Of a DNA stretch of 64,000 nucleotides, positions 1-9,542 are shown in pieces. The position numbers and the translations under genes were made by a program. How positions within the stretch are numbered: position 1 is the first letter of the stretch; the number at the start of each line of letters is the position of its first letter. The DNA comes from Jezberella montanilacus (lineage in GTDB: Bacteria; Pseudomonadota; Gammaproteobacteria; Burkholderiales; Burkholderiaceae_B): NCBI RefSeq assembly GCF_003003055.1, contig NZ_PVTV01000017.1:62001-126000 (forward strand), read 5' to 3'. The notes under the pieces were generated by a model. The model ran no database searches. It worked only from the letters and a program-made list of their open reading frames with translations, and had not been told where the DNA came from.

Positions 1-1095
1 ATTCACGTCCTTGAAGGCAGAATGTTGGTCTATCTGAATGTCGACGAAGTCATTCAGACGATTCGTGAATCCGATGAGCCCAGACCCGCGTTGATGGCCA
101 GATTCAATTTAAGCGAGCGCCAAGCGGACGATATTTTAGATATGCGTCTTCGGCAGTTGGCTAAGCTCGAAGGCTTTAAGATCGAACAAGAGCTCAAAGA
201 CAAAAAGGGCGAGCAAGCGCGTTTGCAAGAGTTGGTTGAGCAACCGGCCGCACTCAAACGCCTGGTCGTTAAAGAAATCGAAGCGGATGCGAAACAATAT
301 GGGGATGACAGACGCACCCTGATAAAAGTCGCTGAGCGAGCTATCCGTGAAGTCAAGGTAATCGATGAACCCGTGACTGTGATCGTTTCGCACAAAGGCT
401 GGTTGCGCTCAAGGCAAGGTCATGGTCATGATGCGACGCAATTTGCTTTCAAGAGTGGCGATGATTGCTATGGCGTATTCGAATGCCGAAGCACAGATTC
501 GCTGATCGCGATGGGTGATAACGGCAGAGTCTATTCCGTTGCTGTCGCGGGTTTGCCCTCTGCTCGGGGTGATGGCGCACCCGTTACATCAATGATTGAT
601 CTGACACCTGGAAGCCGAATTGAGCATATGGTGGCCTCTGCGCCTGATCAACGATGGCTCTTGACCACTCGGCAGGGCTTCGGGTTTTCGGTCAAATTGG
701 TCGATATGACGACTCGTCAGCGTGCCGGTAAACAGTTCGTCTCTCTAGAAGCTGGTGATACGCTGTTGAGGCCATCCCCTATTTCAGAAGCAGCTGTGCA
801 AGTCGCTTTTCTCTCTGAAAAAGGTAAATTGCTCGTGATCGGATTGGATGAAGTGAAAGCACTGTCAGGGGGTGGCAGGGGTACCATCTTGATCGCAATC
901 GATTCGCCTGACTCCTTGTCGCAATGCGTTCCCATCTCAGAAAAAGGGTTGCGAGCAACGGGTGTTTATCGCAATAAACAAATTGAAGATGTTCTGTCAG
1001 GCGCCAGTCTTGCTGGCTACGTTTCTAAACGCGCCAGAAAAGGTAAGCTACTTGATGTTCGCCCTAAAAATCCGATCCTATCCCCGGTTTTCTGA
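1..1095 (+). CDS. parC: DNA topoisomerase IV subunit A, C-terminal part (5' end outside window)
   Basis: The frame is open from base 1 and reads through HVLEGRM into the end of the breakage-reunion domain (QADDILDMRLRQLAKLEG), a coiled-coil region and then the C-terminal beta-pinwheel repeats that bind DNA. ParC with ParE decatenates daughter chromosomes. The catalytic tyrosine lies upstream of the window. GyrA is the main alternative; the short C-terminal domain, which ends soon after the last blade, and the absence of a clear GyrA-box favour ParC. About 365 codons are visible. A 49-nt gap separates it from the next gene. Confidence 0.9.
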   Translation: MHVLEGRMLVYLNVDEVIQTIRESDEPRPALMARFNLSERQADDILDMRLRQLAKLEGFKIEQELKDKKGEQARLQELVEQPAALKRLVVKEIEADAKQYGDDRRTLIKVAERAIREVKVIDEPVTVIVSHKGWLRSRQGHGHDATQFAFKSGDDCYGVFECRSTDSLIAMGDNGRVYSVAVAGLPSARGDGAPVTSMIDLTPGSRIEHMVASAPDQRWLLTTRQGFGFSVKLVDMTTRQRAGKQFVSLEAGDTLLRPSPISEAAVQVAFLSEKGKLLVIGLDEVKALSGGGRGTILIAIDSPDSLSQCVPISEKGLRATGVYRNKQIEDVLSGASLAGYVSKRARKGKLLDVRPKNPILSPVF

Positions 1096-1144
1096 GCTTC
1101 TCAATGCTATAGATCGTCAAATTAAAAAAACAGGTTAGTTTTCA

Positions 1145-2179
1145 ATGTCCTTTCAAATTACGATTCAACCAAGTCAACACCAGTTCAAAGCTGAGTCGAG
1201 CCAGTCGGTTCTCGATGCAGCACTCGCAGCCGGAATTGTGTTGCCCTATAGCTGCAAAAGCGGGGCATGTTCAACCTGCCGTGGCAAAGTGGTGTCCGGC
1301 AGTTACGAAGCTGGTTCAAATCCGGCTCAGGTATTGAGTTCGGAGGATATCGAAGCCGGGTTTACGCTATTTTGTCAGGCTAAGCCTACATCCGACTTGG
1401 TGATTGAGTCTCGCGAGGTGAGATTCGCCACAGATATTCAAATAAGAAAATTACCTGTTCGTTTGACCGCAATGGCGCAGGTTGCGCCAGATGTCAAAAT
1501 TCTGACATTACAGTTACCCGCGACCGAGACGTTTCGTTTTTACGCTGGACAATACGTCGAACTCCTACTGAAAGACGGTAAGCGCCGGAGCTACTCAATG
1601 GCCAACGCTCCGCATTCAGCAGCTGCCCTTGAATTACATATCCGTCATATGCCGGGTGGCTTGTTCACAGACCACGTTTTTGGCACCGGTGCAACACAGA
1701 TGAAAGAGCGCGAAATATTGCGTTTCGAGGGGCCATTTGGTTCTTTCTTTTTGCGGGAAGACTCTTCCAAACCCATCATCATGGTGGCGAGCGGCACAGG
1801 CTTCGCACCCATTAAGTCAATCATTGAGCACATGGTACATGAAGGGATTAAACGACCGGTCACGCTATATTGGGGTGGTCGCCGTCCTGTTGACCTATAC
1901 CTCGGTGAACTTGCAAAAACTTGGTCTAATGATCTGGCTGATTTCACCTATATCCCAGTTGTTTCTGACGCGCTTGAAGGCGATAACTGGACTGGTCGCA
2001 CCGGTTTTGTGCACGAAGCCGTGATGCAAGATTTTCCGGATATGCAAAGTTTTGAAGTATATGCCTGTGGCGCACCAATTGTGGTTGAGTCTGCCCGTAA
2101 AGAGTTTTCAGCTAAATGCAAACTTCCTGAAGATGCTTTCTATGCGGATGCATTCACGTCAGCCGCTGATCTTGGGTAA
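1145..2179 (+). CDS. 2Fe-2S ferredoxin / FAD / NAD(P)H reductase (CDP-6-deoxy-delta-3,4-glucoseen reductase-like)
   Basis: 344 residues. The N-terminus is a plant-type ferredoxin domain with ligands C37, C42, C45 (CKSGACSTC) and C76. A ferredoxin-NADP-reductase module follows, with the FAD motif RRSYSMAN near 147-153 and the nucleotide motif VASGTGFAPIKS near 215. Proteins of this build carry electrons from NAD(P)H through FAD and the cluster to a partner oxygenase or dehydratase. They are often annotated as CDP-6-deoxy-glucoseen reductase (AscD/DdhD type), but no sugar-nucleotide genes are nearby, so the partner is unknown. A generic 'NAD(P)H-flavin/ferredoxin reductase' is the safe name. 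Confidence 0.85.
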   Translation: MSFQITIQPSQHQFKAESSQSVLDAALAAGIVLPYSCKSGACSTCRGKVVSGSYEAGSNPAQVLSSEDIEAGFTLFCQAKPTSDLVIESREVRFATDIQIRKLPVRLTAMAQVAPDVKILTLQLPATETFRFYAGQYVELLLKDGKRRSYSMANAPHSAAALELHIRHMPGGLFTDHVFGTGATQMKEREILRFEGPFGSFFLREDSSKPIIMVASGTGFAPIKSIIEHMVHEGIKRPVTLYWGGRRPVDLYLGELAKTWSNDLADFTYIPVVSDALEGDNWTGRTGFVHEAVMQDFPDMQSFEVYACGAPIVVESARKEFSAKCKLPEDAFYADAFTSAADLG

Positions 2180-2221
2180 ACAGTGTTTATGATTGGTTCA
2201 AGTTTTATAAGGATTATTAGC

Positions 2222-3553
2222 TTGTCTTACACAAATCGCGTTATCGGCATTTTAAGTACCAGCCTCGTCTGCGCGTTATCCCAAGCAGCGACCGAAATCG
2301 AAGTTTGGCACACACTCAATCCAGCCAATCGCGCTGAGTTCGAGAAGATTGTTAAGCAATTTAATGCTGAGCAGAATGATACAAAAGTAGAGCTAAAAGC
2401 ATTTGCTGACCAAATCGCATTAACAAGCCCCGACTCACGGGCGCTAGCGGCGAAACGCAAGCCCGATTTAGTGCAACTTGATGACAACAGATCACCAGAC
2501 GTGATCGCCAATAATCAAGACATCCTGCCGTACTACGAATTTGCAAAGAAATACCCAATCCCGGATAACACTTCAATTCTGGCACAAACCAGCGGTTTTA
2601 TTCGCGATAAGCAAAATCGTCTGCTTGCGTTTCCTTTCATGGCAGAGATTCCGGTCATGTTTTACAACCTAGACGCTTACAAAAAGGCTGGGTTGGATCC
2701 CAATGCTCCTGGCGCAACGTGGGCTGCTCTTCAGGCACAATTGTTGCTGTTGCGTGATAAAGCCTATTACGACTGTCCGTATGCAACCAGCCAGCAAGTT
2801 TCCGTCCACCTCGAAAATCTAGCGGCGATGAATAACTCGCTTTATGCGACGCCAAATAATGGCCTAGATAATGCAAAAGGTGCTGTACTTAACTTCGATA
2901 CATTATTCATGCGCCATATAGCCATGATGGTGAGCTGGAAAAAGGTCAACATATTTTCAGTCAACAGCAATTCCAACCAGCCAGATGGATTATTTGCTGA
3001 GGGCAAATGCGCCGTGCTGACGAGTGGTTCTGGGTCGCTGGGGCAATTTGCAGCGACTAAGGATTTGAAGTTTGGCGTGGCTCCTCTACCGTATTACGAT
3101 CAACTCACTCCCAAGCCAGGCGTCCCCTTTGTCAGCGGTTCTGCCCTTTGGGTAACGACTGGGCAACCGGTCGAGCAATACAAAGCGACCGCTAGTTTTC
3201 TTGCCTACCTGTCTAAGCCTGTGGTGGCTGCCGCTTGGCATCAGAAAACTGGGTTCTTACCACTTAACGATGCTTCGACGAGAGCTGCTGACGTTTCGTT
3301 TTATGGCAGCATTCCTGGACTGAATCGTATTGTCGAGAATATGCGGCAAGCGACAACCAAAACAAATCGGGGTTTTCGTTTGAATGGCTATGCGCGCATC
3401 GAACCCATGCTGAGTGTAGAACTTGACGCGGCCTTGTCTGGTCAAGTTCCACCAGTCAAGGCTTTAACGACGGCAATCGAAGAGGCCAAAGTGATGTCTG
3501 GTGAGGCACCGGCTCCAGCGTCCGCTTCAAACAACAAAAAGTCTAAGAAGTAG
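2222..3553 (+). CDS. ABC transporter substrate-binding protein, family 1 (UgpB-like), orphan
   Basis: Family 1 extracellular solute-binding protein (maltose / glycerol-3-phosphate type), periplasmic. I choose the TTG at 2222 because AAGGA lies at 2209-2213, 8 nt upstream, and because the protein then opens with a clean signal peptide (MSYTNRVIGILSTSLVCA... SQA, cleavage before ATEIEVWHTL). The longer frame from GTG 2183 has no ribosome site. The mature protein shows the IEVWHTLNP opening and MAEIPVMFYNLDAYKKAG typical of the fold, and it ends in a Lys/Ser/Ala-rich tail. No permease or ATPase gene is adjacent, so its transporter must be encoded elsewhere or be absent. A perfect palindromic terminator follows. 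Confidence 0.85.
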   Translation: MSYTNRVIGILSTSLVCALSQAATEIEVWHTLNPANRAEFEKIVKQFNAEQNDTKVELKAFADQIALTSPDSRALAAKRKPDLVQLDDNRSPDVIANNQDILPYYEFAKKYPIPDNTSILAQTSGFIRDKQNRLLAFPFMAEIPVMFYNLDAYKKAGLDPNAPGATWAALQAQLLLLRDKAYYDCPYATSQQVSVHLENLAAMNNSLYATPNNGLDNAKGAVLNFDTLFMRHIAMMVSWKKVNIFSVNSNSNQPDGLFAEGKCAVLTSGSGSLGQFAATKDLKFGVAPLPYYDQLTPKPGVPFVSGSALWVTTGQPVEQYKATASFLAYLSKPVVAAAWHQKTGFLPLNDASTRAADVSFYGSIPGLNRIVENMRQATTKTNRGFRLNGYARIEPMLSVELDAALSGQVPPVKALTTAIEEAKVMSGEAPAPASASNNKKSKK

Positions 3554-3574
3554 CGTCCTGTAGTCAACAATCTT

Positions 3575-3604
3575 AAAAGGTCAACTGCAGTTGACCTTTT
3601 TTTT
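3575..3604 (+). terminator. Rho-independent terminator after the solute-binding protein gene
   Basis: A perfect inverted repeat of 13 nt per side centred on CTGCAG (core GGTCAACTGCAGTTGACC), flanked by an A run on the left and eight T on the right. It separates the parC-linked genes from the pilus operon and could work in both directions. Confidence 0.88.
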
Positions 3605-3717
3605 ACCATCATCGCTTGTAGCGCTCAAGCATTCAACGGCCCATACGTAGGTTTCACAATTGTGGCCTCAAGCGAATAAAGCCATCATGTCGATCATTTT
3701 GCTTCTCGTGATGACTG

Positions 3718-4461
3718 ATGCTGACTGTACGTATCGCCTTAACAATCCTAGCGCTGCCATTGTTTGGGGCATGCACAACGCTACTACGCGACACGACTCC
3801 CAGATTTGAGGTCGGCGCTCAGGCTTCTCAAACAACTTCAGGTTCGCTTGATTTTAATTGGCGCCTGAGTGGTGATCGCTCGGTGGGACCAATTCAGGTA
3901 TTTTCAGATGATCAGAAAATCTGGCTGCACTGGCACGCGAAACAGACAACTCCGATCCTGAGCGCACAGCAAACTGATGGCGAGCAAATTCTCAGTGACA
4001 GCCGACGTGGCGACATCAGCGTCGTAACGGGGTCGTGGGATCATCTCTATTTTCGTCGTGGCAAAAAAACTGCACAAGCTATGCGCGTCAACTCACTCGG
4101 CCGTGCTCCGCAGGTTGGGGTAACTGAAGTTGATAGCAATAAACAAATTGCAACAACCCAGCTTGGCAGCAATTTTGAAATCAACGCAGATGACCTGCAT
4201 TTGCGCAACACATTGTCTCGCTGGGCGACGCTGTCAGGGTGGCATTTTTTGCCGGAACACTGGACCGTCGACTTCGATATCCCGATCTCCGGATATGCGA
4301 GTTTCAGTGTTGACTTTGAAGAGTCGGTCAAGAGCTTAATGAGCGCAACAGAGTTGTCAGACAGGCCACTTCAAGCTTGCATTTACAGCAATCGGGTGTT
4401 GCGAGTAGTGAGTGTCACCCAGACATGCGATCCGTCGACTTCTGCAGAGGTGAGGTCTTGA
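3718..4461 (+). CDS. TcpQ/PilL-like lipoprotein, first gene of a type IVb pilus operon
   Basis: 247 residues. A lipoprotein signal (MLTVRIALTILALPLFGAC, lipobox cysteine C19) indicates outer-membrane anchoring. The C-terminal ~80 residues match the TcpQ/PilL C-terminal pattern: a 'tLsrWa..sGW.f.pe.W..D..ipi.G.asFs' motif, then an acidic helix and a final 'c.YsNrvLRVv'. TcpQ-type proteins help the secretin assemble and localise in the outer membrane. The stop overlaps the start of the secretin gene (TTGA), as expected for partners made in fixed ratio. The family call rests on motif shape and context. Confidence 0.7.
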   Translation: MLTVRIALTILALPLFGACTTLLRDTTPRFEVGAQASQTTSGSLDFNWRLSGDRSVGPIQVFSDDQKIWLHWHAKQTTPILSAQQTDGEQILSDSRRGDISVVTGSWDHLYFRRGKKTAQAMRVNSLGRAPQVGVTEVDSNKQIATTQLGSNFEINADDLHLRNTLSRWATLSGWHFLPEHWTVDFDIPISGYASFSVDFEESVKSLMSATELSDRPLQACIYSNRVLRVVSVTQTCDPSTSAEVRS

Positions 4462-6053
4462 ACGGCTGTCTCGCGCTGATTGGTGCCGGCACATTGTTGT
4501 TGTCTGGTTGCGCACTGCAGGATGCTCTTATTAAGCACACGCTGAACGTGACAGACTCAGCAAGTGAACTCGAGCAGAGAATTGATCGTTTCAAAGTAAG
4601 CACCAAGAGCACACAAATTCGACGTGAGGCACAGTCAGTGAACAAGCCTTGGATTGCTGGCAGAGCAGTACCGCTCGCAAGAGACGTCACATTGCCGAAA
4701 GCCTTGCAACGCAACGTGGATTCGACCTTACTGTTTGGTAGTACCAAGTTCACCTTGTCAGCACTCGCTGAGCGGCTGAGTATTGCCATCGACCTGCCGG
4801 TTCGCATCAGTCCTGAAGCTCTACTACCCTCGTCGATGTTTGCTCCAAGGATGGCAACAGTCGAACCGATAGAAGCAAGCACAACATTCAATGAAACAGC
4901 TTTCCCCAGAGGTTCGCAACCATTAGCCAAAATTCTGGACTTGATTTCCAGACGGCTAAATGTAAATTGGAGGTACGAGTCAGAGGCACTCGTGTTTTAT
5001 CGCACCGAAACACAAGTGTTTGACGTTAGATTGCTCACGGCCTCGGCCTCAGTTGAGATGGCTTTGGGTCGTTCTACTTCATCTTCAGCTGGCGGATTTG
5101 ACAGTAGTGCGCGAACGGTGCTTCGATCGGCTGAGCACAATGCGCTTGACGCAGTCAAAGCAAAAATCGAACCATTTCTTACACGAGCTGGGGCAGTAAC
5201 TGCTCAAGCCGGGGTTGCGAGCTCTATCGTTGTCACAGACGTACCAGCGTCGTTAAGGTTGGTTGCGCAATTCCTAGATAAAGAAAATCGAATCCTAACT
5301 CGACGAATACGCCTGGTATTTGAAGAGCTGACAGTTGAAACAGACGACAGTCAAACGCTCAGCGTCGACTGGTCGGCCGCTGTGGTGTCCAACAATTTGA
5401 CAACTTCTCTCAAAGGACCTTCGGCCGAGCCCATCAATGAAAACGCGCAGTCTGCCCTGTCGGTTGCGACAACGGGCATCAGTCCCGTCAAACTTATGCT
5501 TCAAGCGTTGTCGCGACAGGGAAAGGTCATTCGTCACAGCACGGTACCCATCATGACAATTAACCGTCGTCCCGTTACTCACGCCGTTCGTACGACATTT
5601 TCCTACGTCGATCAGGTTCGTACCGCCACAGCATCTAGTCTGGATTCCACCACCACTAATTCCGCGCAAGCCTCTGTCTCAGTTAGTCAGAAGGAGGAGA
5701 CTGTTGGTGCTTTCCTAACAATCTTGCCTGATGCGCAGGATGATGGACAGATCCTGATCTCGATTGCTTATGACAACACCATTGCTCAGCCCTTAAAAAC
5801 GATTAGCTTTGGGGAATCAGGAAAAGGCCTGTCGATTCAACAAGTCCTGATCGATGGAACCGGTACGGTTCAGCAGGTGTCCTTGCGATCGGGTCAGCCC
5901 ATGTTGATCTCCGGGTTTGAGCGAGTCAAAGAACAAAGTGAGTCGACGAGCTTTACACCAGAGGTGCCCGCAATAATAGGCGGCGCGGATAGACTTGGTA
6001 AAAGCAAAGTCATCACAGTCATTGTGTTGACCGCGTTACTGGAGGAGGGCTGA
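4458..6053 (+). CDS. pilN: Type IVb pilus secretin lipoprotein (PilN family)
   Basis: The secretin forms the outer-membrane channel for the pilus. I choose TTG 4458 because it overlaps the upstream stop as TTGA, has GAGG at 4447-4450, and gives a perfect lipoprotein signal (MNGCLALIGAGTLLLSGC, C18); an upstream frame from 4377 lacks this logic. The resulting 531 residues have an N-terminal domain, a short STN/N1-like region with SRRLNVNWRYE, a Ser-rich stretch, and the C-terminal secretin beta domain (VGAFLTILPDAQDDGQI, RSGQPMLISGFE). This is the R64 PilN / BfpB / TcpC class. It is followed by pilO with a 1-nt overlap. Confidence 0.85.
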   Translation: MNGCLALIGAGTLLLSGCALQDALIKHTLNVTDSASELEQRIDRFKVSTKSTQIRREAQSVNKPWIAGRAVPLARDVTLPKALQRNVDSTLLFGSTKFTLSALAERLSIAIDLPVRISPEALLPSSMFAPRMATVEPIEASTTFNETAFPRGSQPLAKILDLISRRLNVNWRYESEALVFYRTETQVFDVRLLTASASVEMALGRSTSSSAGGFDSSARTVLRSAEHNALDAVKAKIEPFLTRAGAVTAQAGVASSIVVTDVPASLRLVAQFLDKENRILTRRIRLVFEELTVETDDSQTLSVDWSAAVVSNNLTTSLKGPSAEPINENAQSALSVATTGISPVKLMLQALSRQGKVIRHSTVPIMTINRRPVTHAVRTTFSYVDQVRTATASSLDSTTTNSAQASVSVSQKEETVGAFLTILPDAQDDGQILISIAYDNTIAQPLKTISFGESGKGLSIQQVLIDGTGTVQQVSLRSGQPMLISGFERVKEQSESTSFTPEVPAIIGGADRLGKSKVITVIVLTALLEEG

Positions 6054-7336
6054 TGAGTTCGATTACCTCTCCCCTTGATCCCCTTATGGCAGATCGCCGC
6101 AACATGGTCTGCGCTTCTGTTATTAATCCACAGGGGGATTATTTAATGCTAGGTTTAACGTGGTTTGCGCTAGTTGGCTCAAACCCGCGCAATAACATTT
6201 ATCAGCTTGCACGCTCGCTGCGCGCTACTCATTATGTATTAGTGGAATCGAATGCTCGCGTCGCTGCCTGCGCTCGCTTGCCAACGATAAATCGCGTGAG
6301 AGGACGTAGCCGCAACGCGGCCCATTGTTATTCGCTGGCAGCACTGTTTGCTTGCGCTCATCCAGAGGGTGCTCAGGCGTGTCTATTACCTGATACCCAA
6401 GGCGGCGCTTGGTTAATGGCCAGCCATGAGGGGCATGTCCTGTGCAGCAGTGATCGGCATTTTGCTTCGCGCCAAGCAGCCGACGATGCAATCGCAGACA
6501 TCAAAATCAGATACCCCGGTTTGATTCAGCTTACTTTAAGTACCGAGTGGCAGCACAATATGCCGTGCTGGCTAGCTCAAAAACTTTCTGCATCATCAGC
6601 TCTGAAGTCGATCCCAACGTTGCACTTACTACCTCGAGGCTCAATTTTATGCGGCGGTTTTGTTTTGATCGGCGCTACATCGTTATGGGCTTTGACTGAC
6701 CATACGAAGCCAATCGTTGCATCGACTGTGCAAGGGCAATTTGAGCTGACTCGCCAGGTCGAAGTTAAAGACGAGTTGTTAAAAGTGATGATAGACCGGC
6801 CCGGCTCTTTATGGTCAAGCATTCAGATATGGGCTTCTCTACCCATAAAAAAAGAGGGCTGGAAATTGATATCGATCGATTGTCAGACAACTGATAAGGA
6901 TTGGCATTGTGGGGCTCGTTATCATCGTGATTTTCACCCCGCTGGGCGAGAACATCTGGAGCAACTGGGCTTAAGCAATCCAATCCTTACCTTCGATAAT
7001 TTAAAAGAAGCGGTCGTTCGCTGGCGAGATCAGCGGTCTCTTGAGGTTCTTGACGACAATTTCGACAAAGGATCAGGTTGGCTCGATCAGCTCCAGAGAA
7101 TTGAGAACGGGTTTAATTCCCTCGAGGTTGGGGCAGTTATCAAGCGAGCACAAGGCAATGTGCGTCCAGTGCGTCTGCAAGGCCCGTTGCGCTCTGCTTC
7201 GTTAATAAAGACCATTTTGCTACCTATCAGTTGGAGACGGGTATCCATTTCGTTGAATGATCTACCCGCCAGACTTGCCGGTGCAAAAAAGAGTGCAGTT
7301 GAATTTACAGCGGAAGGTGAAATCTATGCAGACTGA
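6053..7336 (+). CDS. pilO: Type IVb pilus assembly protein PilO
   Basis: 427 residues, matching the R64 PilO size class (about 430). The N-terminal ~195 residues are cytoplasmic (actin-like PilO/BfpC-type fold expected from family knowledge). One membrane segment follows near 197-215 (GSILCGGFVLIGATSLWAL), and the remainder is periplasmic. Such proteins link the cytoplasmic ATPase to the inner-membrane and periplasmic platform. TGATG overlap with pilN and an 11-nt overlap with pilP show translational coupling. Sequence conservation in this family is low, so the name rests partly on position between PilN and PilP. Confidence 0.75.
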   Translation: MSSITSPLDPLMADRRNMVCASVINPQGDYLMLGLTWFALVGSNPRNNIYQLARSLRATHYVLVESNARVAACARLPTINRVRGRSRNAAHCYSLAALFACAHPEGAQACLLPDTQGGAWLMASHEGHVLCSSDRHFASRQAADDAIADIKIRYPGLIQLTLSTEWQHNMPCWLAQKLSASSALKSIPTLHLLPRGSILCGGFVLIGATSLWALTDHTKPIVASTVQGQFELTRQVEVKDELLKVMIDRPGSLWSSIQIWASLPIKKEGWKLISIDCQTTDKDWHCGARYHRDFHPAGREHLEQLGLSNPILTFDNLKEAVVRWRDQRSLEVLDDNFDKGSGWLDQLQRIENGFNSLEVGAVIKRAQGNVRPVRLQGPLRSASLIKTILLPISWRRVSISLNDLPARLAGAKKSAVEFTAEGEIYAD

Positions 7337-7814
7337 ACTTCACAGCAATGTGCGAGCCGTTCGGTTGCGCTTCCCCTCAGCTTTGAGCTCGTTAGTGCCG
7401 CTGACTCATTATTTACGTTTGGCAGGCTTTGCCCTGGTCATTTGGTCGATCAATACGTACATGTTTTGCTACGCCCAAACAACCTTGGAACAAACGGTCA
7501 ATGAATTGATCGAGACAGAAACTCAAACGGCATTAAAAAATAGAGGTAAGCACAAAGTGTTGACCGATCCAGATGAGAATAAAACATTCGATCCTGAGAA
7601 CGGTGACAAACTCTTTTCCATTTACGGAGTCAATAAAAACTTAACGGCAGAGTTATTGATTGAATCAAAATTTTTAATTTTTAAATCGGGTCGTTCTCAA
7701 CCCGTTTTAGGCTCTCGGATTGGTTATGAGCTGGTAAAAATAGATCCCCCCTGCGTGGTCCTGCGACGTGGCGAAAGTTTAAAAGAACTTTGCTTAGAGC
7801 CTGTGTTGCCATGA
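7326..7814 (+). CDS. pilP: Type IVb pilus biogenesis protein PilP
   Basis: 162 residues from ATG 7326, preceded by GGAAGG about 9 nt upstream and inside the end of pilO. A membrane or signal segment (YLRLAGFALVIWSINTYMF) is followed by an acidic periplasmic part with a small beta domain (DKLFSIYGVNKNLTAELLIES; GYELVKIDPPCVVLRRG) that resembles the GspC/PilP HR-type domain known to touch the secretin. The earlier in-frame start at 7257 has no ribosome site. The stop overlaps an ATG at 7811. Confidence 0.7.
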   Translation: MQTELHSNVRAVRLRFPSALSSLVPLTHYLRLAGFALVIWSINTYMFCYAQTTLEQTVNELIETETQTALKNRGKHKVLTDPDENKTFDPENGDKLFSIYGVNKNLTAELLIESKFLIFKSGRSQPVLGSRIGYELVKIDPPCVVLRRGESLKELCLEPVLP

Positions 7815-7855
7815 TCCGGCTGCCCCCCTTTGCCTTAAAAAAAGGAATAAACGCA

Positions 7856-9538
7856 ATGAATCTTGTTGTGACAACCATTGACACAACTGCCGAATTAACT
7901 CAACTGAGTCCCCGGTACAAGCGATTACTCACAATCGATCTTGATACCTTAAGTGTCCTCGACCGGATATGTCCGGTGCTGTTTGAAGACGGAACTGCCG
8001 GCGTTTTTGTCATGCGAGGCAATGATTATGATGATCAAGTCATGGCCGTGATCAATTTGTTGATGCAGAAGAAATTTAGACTTCAGCAGGCCCCTCTTTA
8101 TTCTGTTGCGAGGCCAGTTTTCCTCAGTTTGATCAAGCCGCTCAGATTGAACGATGAGCGAGCTTTAGCCACCGTCCTAACAGGATCAGAGAATCTTCCT
8201 CCTTTAATTAAGATCTTTGACGAAATTGTTGAGTGGGCGGTTGATGTCGGTGCCAGCGATATTCATTTCAACGTCAGAACAACCGATGCAAACTCTCAAG
8301 TCAGATTCACCATCAATGGCGACTATTTTGTGTTCGACAAGTTTTCTAAATACCCAACATCCTTCATGCTTGAGATGCTTAGCCTGGTGTGGATGGAAAT
8401 CAAGGGAGGCAATGGTGCCGTATTCGATCCTACGGTTGAGCAACAAGGGCGGTTGGAGCGGACGGTTAGTGGCAGTCGATTCACACTGAGATGGGCGTCT
8501 TTGGCAGCGGACGGCGGCCCCAGTGTCTGCCTGCGCTTGTTAAAGTCTGAGGCAATCTCGGAGGCACCCACCTTGTCGTCGTTAGGTTATCTCTCGTCTC
8601 AAGTTGCTTCGTTTGAACGAGCGACTTTGATTGAAGGTGGCGCTGTTGTTTTATCGGGGATGGTGGGCTCAGGCAAATCAACGACGATTGCATGCTTGAT
8701 GCGCAACATTCCAAGTCATCGAAAAGTTATCACGATAGAAGATCCCGCTGAATTCATTATTCCTCATGCTTTGCAGAACACGTTGACCCGCTCTCTGAAC
8801 GGCTCTGATACCCACGTGTTCGACGCTAAGCTAGCAACCATTAAGCGATCCGCTATGAACGATTTGCTGATTGGTGAAATCCGTGATTCTGCTGGTGGTC
8901 GCGCGTTTATGGATCTTGCAGCGTCTGGCGCAAATCTTTACACAACAGTACACGCTCGCTCCTGTTTATTGATTTGCGAACGGCTGAGCTCAACGCTGAT
9001 AGGCGTTGCGAGGGACTTTTTGGCTAGCCCTGGGGTTCTTAAATTATTAGTCCATCAGATGCTCCTGTCGGCTTTATGTAAATATTGCTCGCTCAGTTTC
9101 TTTGAGGTGAATCCGGATCAGCCCTGGCGCTGCGTCAAAGGCTATGCGAGAAACCATTTGTGGTTTGCGCGATGGGCAGAAGCGATCGCTTGCACGTATC
9201 AACTTGACTTGAACCGGCTGAGGTTTCGTAACGAGTCAGGTTGCGACAGGTGTCGCAGAGTGAGTATCCAGGGATTGGCGGGAATTGAAGGGCGTACAGT
9301 CATCGCAGAGATGATCGAACCTGCTCGTGAGTTGGATTTTCTTGATGGTCTGGATAGCGGCAATCGTTCAAAGTTGCGACGCTGGTACGAAGAGAGGCCT
9401 CGCGCAGCTTTAACGAGCGAAGATATGACCGGTAAGTCGGTCTTCGATAGCGCTATTTTTAAAATATCGGTCGGCCATGTTGATCCAAGATTTGTTGAAG
9501 CGAAGTTTGGTTTGTTCAACGAACGCTTACAGGCTTGA
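7856..9538 (+). CDS. pilQ: Type IVb pilus extension ATPase PilQ (GspE/PilB family)
   Basis: Hexameric secretion ATPase that powers pilin polymerisation on the cytoplasmic face. Walker A GMVGSGKST lies near residue 268, the Asp box VITIEDPAEF near 292, Walker B-like DLLIGEIRDS near 337 and the His box TTVHARS near 362. A CxxC (CKYC) near 408 and a second (CDRC) near 461 form the usual zinc pairs. ATG 7856 has AAGGA 9 nt upstream and gives 560 residues. ATG 7811 (overlapping the pilP stop as ATGA) is the alternative start. Confidence 0.9.
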   Translation: MNLVVTTIDTTAELTQLSPRYKRLLTIDLDTLSVLDRICPVLFEDGTAGVFVMRGNDYDDQVMAVINLLMQKKFRLQQAPLYSVARPVFLSLIKPLRLNDERALATVLTGSENLPPLIKIFDEIVEWAVDVGASDIHFNVRTTDANSQVRFTINGDYFVFDKFSKYPTSFMLEMLSLVWMEIKGGNGAVFDPTVEQQGRLERTVSGSRFTLRWASLAADGGPSVCLRLLKSEAISEAPTLSSLGYLSSQVASFERATLIEGGAVVLSGMVGSGKSTTIACLMRNIPSHRKVITIEDPAEFIIPHALQNTLTRSLNGSDTHVFDAKLATIKRSAMNDLLIGEIRDSAGGRAFMDLAASGANLYTTVHARSCLLICERLSSTLIGVARDFLASPGVLKLLVHQMLLSALCKYCSLSFFEVNPDQPWRCVKGYARNHLWFARWAEAIACTYQLDLNRLRFRNESGCDRCRRVSIQGLAGIEGRTVIAEMIEPARELDFLDGLDSGNRSKLRRWYEERPRAALTSEDMTGKSVFDSAIFKISVGHVDPRFVEAKFGLFNERLQA

Positions 9539-9542
9539 GTGA

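Noticed and set aside
4415-4930. 171-codon minus-strand open frame over the start of the secretin gene
   Set aside because: Antisense to an operon with clear coupling, and no motif or ribosome site.
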